Assembly (NCBI GenBank): GCA_014378085.1
Contig: JACMOJ010000035.1
Location: 1 to 5,070 of the forward strand
DNA length: 5,070 bases
Direction of reading: 5' to 3'
Source: Burkholderiales bacterium
GTDB taxonomy: Bacteria; Pseudomonadota; Gammaproteobacteria; Burkholderiales; Usitatibacteraceae
Of this stretch, positions 1 to 5,070 are shown piece after piece. The translations under genes and the position numbers were made by a program. The notes beneath the pieces were generated by a model. It was not told where the DNA came from. It made no database searches and saw only the letters and a program-made list of their open reading frames with translations. Numbering within the stretch: position 1 is the first letter of the stretch; the number at the start of each line of letters is the position of its first letter.

Positions 1-1
1 A

Positions 2-1693
2 GAAAGCCAAGTTGTCGCGAGCGTCGCAGCGGGTAACGCCTATCCCGTCACGGGCTCGGCTTACGCGACGGTCGCAAACGCGCTGCGCTCGTTTATTCCG
101 ACTTTCGACAGCACCCGCCCGCTTAACTATCGCTGGCGTTGTTTGGAGTGCGGCAAGCGGACGGTCGAAACCGACACCCAAGCCTATCGTGGTTTGCTAG
201 CGATGGAAGGGCAAGTTGGCAAGTTCGACTACAAAGTCGGCGTATCCACTGCAAAAAGCACTGCTGACTCCGTTCTCATCGATGGCTACATGCGCACAAT
301 CGACTTCAACACCCTTCTGGCAAGCGGCTTAGTAAACCCGTTCTTGTTGCCGGGTCAAACGCAAACACCTGCGGCAATGGCGGCAATTCAGGCGGCTAAG
401 GCAAACGGCACCAAGCTGTTTGGTGGTGAGGCAACGCTGAAGCAAGTCGACGGCTCAATGTCAGGCGAACTCTACAATCTGCCTGCTGGCGCGATTGCTG
501 GCGCGGTAGGCTTTGACTTCCGTGAAGAGTCGTATAAATTTGCTAACGGCGCCCCAAGCGGCCCTGCTGGTGGCGTGCGCGATGCACCGTTCGATGCGGA
601 GTTCCCAAAGGTCTCGCGTAAAATTCGCGCTTACTATGCGGAGACAGTGGTTCCACTTTTAAAGAACCTTGAGCTAACCGCTGCGATTCGTCGTGACAAA
701 TATAGCGACTTCGGTACCACCACCAATCCAAAGGCGTCGCTAAAATTCACGGCATCTGAGAACGTGTTGTTCCGCGGTTCTTACAGCGAAGGCTTCCGTG
801 CGCCGTCGTTCTTCCAGCTCTATACCGCGCAGTCTGAGGCACCAATCCCGGGCAACATTGCCGACCCGGTACTGTGTCCGCAGAACCCCGGCAATCCGGC
901 ATTCTGTGCGATTCGGCCAAGCGGGCGCAGCGGCGGTAACCCAACGCTGCAACCCGAAAGCTCGAAGCAATGGACTGTCGGCTTTGTGTTCTTGCCGACC
1001 AACTGGCTAACCACGAGTGTTGATCTCTGGCAAATCCGCCGCAAAGACATCATTTATTCGTTAACACCACAAACCGTGGTGGCGAACTTTACAACGTTCC
1101 CTGAAAACTTGGTGCGTGGCGCAACCGGGCGTTTGGATGAGCCGGGTGGCTTCATCCGCGCTGGCTACGTCAATGCCGACGGTGACATCCTTCGTGGTTT
1201 GGAGTTCAGCGCCGAGGCAAAAACCAAAATTGGCAACGGTCGTTTGACCACCAGCTTCAACGGCACGTATTTGGATAGCGTGAAGTCGCGCGTTTTCATT
1301 ACCCAGCCGTACACCAGTTTGGTTGGCATTCAGGATCCAAACTACACCACGTTGTACATTCGCTGGAAGCACAACCTCAGCGCGACGTATTCAACCGGAC
1401 CATGGAACTTTACGGTCTCGCAGAACTTCACTGGCCGTTACAACGACCAGATTCCGTTTACCCCGCCACCAGGTTGGGATTCAGAAGTGAAGGCCTACGT
1501 CACGCATAACTTCTCGACCAGCTACACCGGCTTTAAGAACACCACGCTGCGTTTTGGCATCAAGAATGTGTTCAACATCAAGCCGTCGTTCACCGCACAC
1601 AACGTTGACTTCCTGCCAGGTGCTGGTTGGGATGCCCGTGTTGGCGATCCACGTTTGCGTGCCTACACGCTGTCAGCTACCTATAAATTCTAG
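2..1693 (+). CDS. TonB-dependent outer-membrane receptor, C-terminal part (5' end outside window)
   Basis: This is an outer-membrane beta-barrel that would import a ligand too large for porins, using energy from TonB-ExbB-ExbD. The frame is open from base 2 without a start, giving 563 residues before TAG; the TTG at 143 lies inside the protein and is not the start. The N-terminal signal, TonB box and plug domain are missing. Visible marks are alternating strand/turn barrel sequence, the conserved YSEGFRAPSFFQLY stretch (about residues 261-274), a GNPTLQPE segment followed by SVDLW, the ILRGLEFSAE strand (about 396-405), and a C-terminal strand ending TYKF, with the terminal aromatic residue expected for outer-membrane insertion. 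C292 and C302 could form a disulfide in an extracellular loop. An unusual CxxC pair lies at residues 47-50. The ligand cannot be read from sequence; the neighbouring murein enzymes suggest peptidoglycan fragments or peptides, but siderophore or other peptide uptake is equally possible. A terminator follows 26 nt downstream. Confidence 0.95.
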   Translation, partial: ESQVVASVAAGNAYPVTGSAYATVANALRSFIPTFDSTRPLNYRWRCLECGKRTVETDTQAYRGLLAMEGQVGKFDYKVGVSTAKSTADSVLIDGYMRTIDFNTLLASGLVNPFLLPGQTQTPAAMAAIQAAKANGTKLFGGEATLKQVDGSMSGELYNLPAGAIAGAVGFDFREESYKFANGAPSGPAGGVRDAPFDAEFPKVSRKIRAYYAETVVPLLKNLELTAAIRRDKYSDFGTTTNPKASLKFTASENVLFRGSYSEGFRAPSFFQLYTAQSEAPIPGNIADPVLCPQNPGNPAFCAIRPSGRSGGNPTLQPESSKQWTVGFVFLPTNWLTTSVDLWQIRRKDIIYSLTPQTVVANFTTFPENLVRGATGRLDEPGGFIRAGYVNADGDILRGLEFSAEAKTKIGNGRLTTSFNGTYLDSVKSRVFITQPYTSLVGIQDPNYTTLYIRWKHNLSATYSTGPWNFTVSQNFTGRYNDQIPFTPPPGWDSEVKAYVTHNFSTSYTGFKNTTLRFGIKNVFNIKPSFTAHNVDFLPGAGWDARVGDPRLRAYTLSATYKF

Positions 1694-1719
1694 GCTCACC
1701 TAGACCGTTACGGCAACAC

Positions 1720-1751
1720 TAAGGGGTGCTTTCGGGCACCCCTTATTTTTT
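1720..1751 (+). terminator. Rho-independent terminator of the TonB receptor gene
   Basis: A perfect 10-bp stem (TAAGGGGTGC at 1720-1729 pairing with GCACCCCTTA at 1736-1745) has a six-base loop (TTTCGG) and is followed directly by six T residues (1746-1751). It starts 26 nt after the receptor stop codon and ends 16 nt before the ATG of the next gene on the same strand, so it separates the two transcriptionally or attenuates readthrough into the peptidase gene. Confidence 0.9.
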
Positions 1752-1767
1752 AGTGAGTGAAATATCG

Positions 1768-2868
1768 ATGAACCGACGTGATCTGTTGCTCGCCGCCAGT
1801 GCCGCTGTGTCTACCTTTATTGCGCCACGCACCCATGCCGCGCCAACGTCGGCAAAATCGGTTGGCCGCCTCACCCGTGCCGCAACCATCATCAAGCCAG
1901 CGCAACTCAAGCGCGGTGATTTGATCGGCCTAGTCGCGCCGTCTGGCGGCAGCAATTCGGCCTATGTGGAGGCACGCGTGAAACACCTTGAGGCGTCGGG
2001 CTTTCGGGTAAAAGTCTCCAAAAACATTCTGGCCGTACGCGGCAACACGGCTGGTACACCGCAACAACGCGTCGCAGATTTACATGACATGTTTCTCGAC
2101 CGCGAAGTGGATGCCATTTGGGCGCTGCGGGGCGGCTCCGGTGCCTCACAAATGTTGTCGCTCATTGACTACCACTTGATACGCAAACACCCCAAAATAT
2201 TCATCGGCTTCTCCGATATTACGGCGCTGCATTTGGCGATCTTGAAACACAGCGGTCTGGTCACCTTCCACGGCCCGACCGCGCCGGGGCCAACCATCAG
2301 CGACTATTCGATGACGCAACTTGAGGCCGTGTTGATGCACCCGCGCGATCAAACCACGATCTATATGTCCGACGCCAATCGCGGCGAAGCCGAGAACGCG
2401 GTAGCGGGAGCGGGCGAATACAAGCTACGCACGCTGACACCGGGTGTGGCGGAGGGCCGGCTAGTCGGTGGCAATCTCGCGGTGTTGTCCGCATTGATCG
2501 GCACGCCCTATGCGCCGGACTGGCGCGGTGCGCTGTTGTTTTTAGAAGAGATCCGCGAAGCGCCGTATCGCATCGACCGGATGCTCACACAACTTAAGCA
2601 GGCGATCCCGTTCAACGACGCGGCCGGCGTGTTGCTCGGTGTATTTCGCCGCAGCGTCGATGCAGGTGCCGCGGTTGACAGTGAACCGCGGCTATCCCTT
2701 GAGCAAGCCCTTGATGATCACTTCACCGGCCTCAGCGTTCCTGCGGCGTACGGTTTTTCGTTTGGTCACATTGCGAATAACTTCACTATTCCGCTCGGCG
2801 TCCGCGCCCGACTCGACACCAGCGCGCAAACACTCACGCTACTTGAAGCTGCCGTAAGGGAGCGGTAG
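1768..2868 (+). CDS. Exported S66-family serine peptidase (LD-carboxypeptidase / MccF-like)
   Basis: The family removes the terminal D-amino acid from murein tetrapeptides (LD-carboxypeptidase) or, in the MccF branch, inactivates microcin C. The 366-residue protein matches the family throughout. The core starts near residue 48 (RGDLIGLVAPSGG), RGGSGASQML (121-130) matches the usual RGGYG loop, and GFSDITALH (147-155) carries the probable nucleophile S149. GGNLAVLSALIGTPY (234-248) is the conserved central block, LFLEEIREAPYRIDRML (257-273) carries the probable catalytic E260, and FGHIANNFTIPLG (332-344) carries H334. I chose ATG 1768 because the upstream GTG at 1726 lies in the terminator stem, and from 1768 the protein starts MNRRDLLLAASAA, a twin-arginine-like signal with basic R21 in the c-region and likely cleavage after THA (residue 24). 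It would therefore act in the periplasm, unlike cytoplasmic E. coli LdcA. The ribosome binding site is weak. LD-carboxypeptidase is favoured over MccF because of the export signal and the murein enzymes nearby. Confidence 0.93.
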   Translation: MNRRDLLLAASAAVSTFIAPRTHAAPTSAKSVGRLTRAATIIKPAQLKRGDLIGLVAPSGGSNSAYVEARVKHLEASGFRVKVSKNILAVRGNTAGTPQQRVADLHDMFLDREVDAIWALRGGSGASQMLSLIDYHLIRKHPKIFIGFSDITALHLAILKHSGLVTFHGPTAPGPTISDYSMTQLEAVLMHPRDQTTIYMSDANRGEAENAVAGAGEYKLRTLTPGVAEGRLVGGNLAVLSALIGTPYAPDWRGALLFLEEIREAPYRIDRMLTQLKQAIPFNDAAGVLLGVFRRSVDAGAAVDSEPRLSLEQALDDHFTGLSVPAAYGFSFGHIANNFTIPLGVRARLDTSAQTLTLLEAAVRER

Positions 2869-2872
2869 TTTT

Positions 2873-2947
2873 GTAGGGTGGGCAAGATTCATCTGCCCAC
2901 GGGGTATCGCAACATACGCGTGGGCAGATGAATCCTGCCCACCCTAC
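2873..2947. repeat. REPIN-like inverted repeat (two REP hairpins, head to head)
   Basis: Two 29-nt arms (2873-2901 and 2919-2947) are reverse complements with one mismatch (A2885 against C2935), separated by a 17-nt spacer. The outer ends read GTAGGGTGGGCA and TGCCCACCCTAC. Each arm also folds by itself: GTGGGCA (2878-2884) with TGCCCAC (2894-2900), and GTGGGCA (2920-2926) with TGCCCAC (2936-2942), each with a 9-nt loop. This is the architecture of paired REP elements mobilised by RAYT transposases; no RAYT gene is in the window. It starts four bases after the peptidase stop codon, between convergent genes. Neither strand has a T tract after the hairpin, so it is not a classical terminator, though it may stabilise the mRNA 3' end. 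Confidence 0.85.
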
Positions 2948-3111
2948 GGCCGACTGCTGATCAAATCGCATACAGGTTGCAGCACTGCACTAGCCCATCG
3001 TAATTTCAATGCGTTACAAAGGGCTGGGCCCCTGCCCGGCGCAACCCATGTGGCTAATTGCAGGGACGACGGGGGGTTTAGAAGTTCCCGGTTCAATCGC
3101 GGCTATTACGC
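2948..3111. other. Intergenic stretch between convergent genes, no recognised feature
   Basis: This stretch lies between the REPIN and the stop codon of the minus-strand hydrolase. I see no open frame with family resemblance, no tRNA, and no clear terminator with a T tract for the minus-strand operon. GC-rich patches (around 3024-3040) can form only short imperfect stems. How the minus-strand transcript ends is unresolved. Confidence 0.5.
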
Positions 3112-4545
3112 TCACACCGGATTCACCGCCAACGTATACAGCGCATCGAGAATTTTTTCCTCGTGCCGATATAAACCTGAATAGTCACCACGATTGGTTT
3201 CCGGATCAAAGCCGGGCCCGCCGATCAAATAAATCATGCCGTCGCGCGAAAACGGATTGAACACCATCGCCGAGGTAAGACCCCACGCGTCGCCAAGATG
3301 ACCATACGCGCGAAAGCCACCGGCTTGCACCAATCGATCGCCGTTAGCCTCGCCGGTGATATCGAGAAAGTGCTGATTGCCGAGCCCCCACGCATTCATC
3401 AATCGACGGGCACTGCCGAAATCGGCTTCGCCATTAGGGTCGCCATTGCTACCGCGTAACACCTTGTCGCCTTTGCCGTTGTGGTGCCATTGCTCCCGCA
3501 GCATCTCGGCGACCGTCGCCGGTTTCAGAATTGGTTTGCCGCGATGTAGACCTTCATTCATCAACATGAACATGATCTCTGCGAGCCCCGCTGCGGATAA
3601 CCGGCAATTACCTTGCGGGCCAAACAGCGTTCCGTTGGAGCCGATTTTGTAGTCGGGCAGCGCGCGCGGCGACGGGCGTTGTTTGCTGTGGTCATCGACC
3701 TGCGGAATCCACGGGCCACCGGGATTCCATACTTCCTTGCCATTCACTTCGGTCCGCTTACGGTAGAGCGTGGCGACATTGGCGAGATCGGCGTCGGATA
3801 AATCTGCGGGATGAAAGCCGCCGGGCAGCGCCATCGGATCAAGAATGAGCCGACGCATCAGGCGATCAAACCGCTCGCCGGTCACACACTCCATCACGCT
3901 ACCAATGACGCCCCAAGGCAGATTGGCGTATTGAAAATACGCGCCGGGTTTGGCATTTTTTGCCCACATCGCACCTTTGCCGTAACGAACGCCGCCCGGA
4001 AGCAGCACATCCTGCAGGCCGAGCTTGAGCGAACCGTCCCAATAGTAGCCGCCGTCATCACGCAGTGACGAAGTATGCGACAACATTTGCCGCAATGTGA
4101 TCGGCGTGTCCGCAAAGTGTGGGTTGCGGAAGGTGTAGCTCAAATATTTGCTGATGTCTTCGTCGAGCTTGAGTTTTCCTGTCTCGACCAACTTCATCAC
4201 GCCGAGTGTTGCCACCAATTTTGAGATGGAGGCGATCCGATACATGGTCGCTGCGTCCGCCGGCTTACTGTTGGCGGGGTTCGACTGATCAATCCACTTC
4301 GCCCCAAACTGCTTGTGATAGACCGTTTTGCCCGCCTTTACCGCCAGCACGGAGAGGCTTGCGAGTGGTTGTGTGGGGCTATTGACGATTGCCTCAAGCG
4401 CGGCATCGAGTGATTTGTTTGGCGCGAGCCCGATCTTGTTAAACATACCGCCGCTCGCACCTTCGCTACTCGTTGCCATCGCGCCCTTTCCGGCCACCAA
4501 TGCCGCCGCACCCATCATCAATGAAATTGCGCCGCGTCGGTTCAT
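3112..4545 (-). CDS. Exported serine hydrolase, class C beta-lactamase / DD-peptidase fold
   Basis: The 477-residue protein carries the three motifs of the penicillin-recognising serine hydrolases in order: S106-I-S-K109 (nucleophile and base, in MYRIASISKLVATLG), Y206-A-N208 (FQYANLPWGVIG) and H416-L-G418 (YGHLGDAWG). The third motif is HxG rather than the KTG of true AmpC; HxG occurs in R61-type DD-peptidases and in related aminopeptidases and esterases. So a peptidase or esterase acting on murein peptides is more likely than a dedicated antibiotic-hydrolysing enzyme, but this is inference. LRQMLSHTSSL (151-161) is another family block. The gap between motifs two and three is long (about 210 residues), with extra sequence around 240-310. 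The N-terminus MNRRGAISLMMGAAALVAGKGAMA looks like a Tat signal, with basic K20 in the c-region and likely cleavage after AMA (residue 24), placing the enzyme in the periplasm. It starts 14 nt after the amidase gene, so the two are probably one operon. Its upstream bases (GTGGCGAAATAAT) hold only a weak Shine-Dalgarno, suggesting translational coupling. Confidence 0.92.
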   Translation of the reverse strand: MNRRGAISLMMGAAALVAGKGAMATSSEGASGGMFNKIGLAPNKSLDAALEAIVNSPTQPLASLSVLAVKAGKTVYHKQFGAKWIDQSNPANSKPADAATMYRIASISKLVATLGVMKLVETGKLKLDEDISKYLSYTFRNPHFADTPITLRQMLSHTSSLRDDGGYYWDGSLKLGLQDVLLPGGVRYGKGAMWAKNAKPGAYFQYANLPWGVIGSVMECVTGERFDRLMRRLILDPMALPGGFHPADLSDADLANVATLYRKRTEVNGKEVWNPGGPWIPQVDDHSKQRPSPRALPDYKIGSNGTLFGPQGNCRLSAAGLAEIMFMLMNEGLHRGKPILKPATVAEMLREQWHHNGKGDKVLRGSNGDPNGEADFGSARRLMNAWGLGNQHFLDITGEANGDRLVQAGGFRAYGHLGDAWGLTSAMVFNPFSRDGMIYLIGGPGFDPETNRGDYSGLYRHEEKILDALYTLAVNPV

Positions 4546-4559
4546 ATTATTTCGCCACG

Positions 4560-5069
4560 TTATTTTGCAAGGTGGATGGAGCCGAGCTCGTCGGCACGTT
4601 TGAGCACCGAGCCACCCGAGGTCATCACGTCCAGAATCGCGGCTGTCTCAGCGTCGGGTGTGCCGTCAAACAAACTCTGGCGGTACTTCAACTGGAAGGC
4701 AACAATCATCGCGCGAGTTGCTTTATCTAACTCACCGTTTTGTGGTGGCGAGAATCCATGCGCTTCTAGTTTTTGCTGAAACCACAATACGTTTGGCAAT
4801 ACCGTGTCGTAGTAGGCTTTCTTTTCGGCCACCAGTTTCTCGTCCGGCCACGGGATGATGCCCTCATCGGCCAACCGCTTCCACGGAAACCGCGGCCCCG
4901 GGTCAGTCTTTCGCAACGGCGCAATATCGCTGTGGCCCAAGATACGATCAGGCTGGACGTTATGCTCCTTGACGATTTTTTTCACCAGTGCCACGACCAA
5001 ATCGATTTGTGATTTCGGAAAGTCAAAAAATTCTGTGCCGTTGGGCCCATCACGATTACCTATGTTGAC
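4560..5069 (-). CDS. AmiD-like N-acetylmuramoyl-L-alanine amidase, C-terminal part (5' end outside window)
   Basis: Enzymes of this type (Amidase_2/PGRP fold) are zinc enzymes that cut the amide bond between N-acetylmuramic acid and the L-alanine of the stem peptide; E. coli AmiD is an outer-membrane lipoprotein that accepts anhydro-muropeptides. The frame is open to the window edge and gives 169 residues; the TTG at 5000 is internal, since the preceding residues (VNIGNRDGPNGTEFFDFPKSQ) continue the family pattern. GHSDIAPLRKTDPGPRFPW (45-63 of the fragment) holds two zinc ligands, H46 and D56, with catalytic-type K54 two residues before D56, as in AmpD/AmiD. The first zinc histidine and the signal or lipobox would lie upstream. 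Residues about 94-149 form a PG_binding_1-type domain (FQQKLEAHGF, LDKATRAMIVAFQLKYR, DGTPDAETAAIL), which separates it from cytosolic AmpD, which lacks one. It is the upstream member of a probable operon with the serine hydrolase. Confidence 0.94.
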   Translation of the reverse strand, partial: VNIGNRDGPNGTEFFDFPKSQIDLVVALVKKIVKEHNVQPDRILGHSDIAPLRKTDPGPRFPWKRLADEGIIPWPDEKLVAEKKAYYDTVLPNVLWFQQKLEAHGFSPPQNGELDKATRAMIVAFQLKYRQSLFDGTPDAETAAILDVMTSGGSVLKRADELGSIHLAK

Positions 5070-5070
5070 A

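Noticed and set aside
143..145. TTG as the start of the TonB receptor
   Set aside because: The frame is open upstream to base 2 and the upstream residues continue the receptor sequence, so the gene simply runs off the window edge.
543..1372. Several 60-100 codon minus-strand open frames inside the receptor gene
   Set aside because: They are arginine-rich frame shadows of a clearly coding plus-strand gene with no recognisable domains.
1726..1767. GTG start giving a 14-residue N-terminal extension of the S66 peptidase
   Set aside because: The GTG lies inside the terminator stem, and the extension would mask the twin-arginine signal that begins at ATG 1768.
2873..2947. REPIN as a bidirectional intrinsic terminator
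   Set aside because: No T tract follows the stem on either strand, although it could still affect 3'-end processing.
3080..3105. T-arm-like GGTTCAATC suggesting a tRNA
   Set aside because: The flanks do not give a five-base-pair arm, and no acceptor or anticodon stem is present.
3009..3260. Plus-strand 83-codon open frame between and into the hydrolase gene
   Set aside because: Most of it is antisense to the hydrolase, its product resembles no family, and no ribosome binding site is evident.
4998..5000. TTG as the start of the amidase
   Set aside because: Upstream codons to the window edge encode family-like amidase sequence; this is an internal leucine.

Overview
The window looks like chromosomal DNA from a Gram-negative bacterium, most likely a beta- or gammaproteobacterium. 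It encodes a TonB-dependent outer-membrane receptor, an AmiD-type cell-wall amidase and two proteins with Tat-like export signals. It also carries a REP/REPIN-type palindrome of the GTAGGGTGGGCA class that is common in proteobacteria. Base composition is moderately GC-rich and looks even across the window. I cannot name the genus from sequence alone.

Layout: (i) 2-1693, plus strand, is the 3' part of a TonB-dependent receptor gene whose start lies outside the window. (ii) 1720-1751 is a strong intrinsic terminator closing that gene. (iii) 1768-2868, plus strand, is an exported serine peptidase of the S66 (LD-carboxypeptidase/MccF) family, starting only 16 nt after the terminator. (iv) 2873-2947 is a 29-bp inverted repeat made of two REP-like hairpins. 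(v) 2948-3111 is a short gap in which I see nothing convincing. (vi) 3112-4545, minus strand, is a serine hydrolase of the class C beta-lactamase / DD-peptidase fold. (vii) 4560-5069, minus strand, is the C-terminal part of an AmiD-like N-acetylmuramoyl-L-alanine amidase with a peptidoglycan-binding domain. It lies 14 nt upstream of the hydrolase and is probably co-transcribed with it.

Three adjacent genes belong to families that act on peptidoglycan or its fragments. The amidase would separate stem peptide from N-acetylmuramic acid, the serine hydrolase has a penicillin-recognising fold that includes DD-peptidases, and the S66 enzyme would trim the D-residue from a tetrapeptide. Next to a TonB receptor this suggests a locus for degrading and perhaps taking up murein fragments. 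The catalytic motifs can be read directly, but the joint pathway and the receptor's ligand are inference. Each gene belongs to a known family. The less ordinary points are the combination, the export signal on the S66 enzyme, the terminator placed directly before that gene, and the REPIN between the convergent genes.
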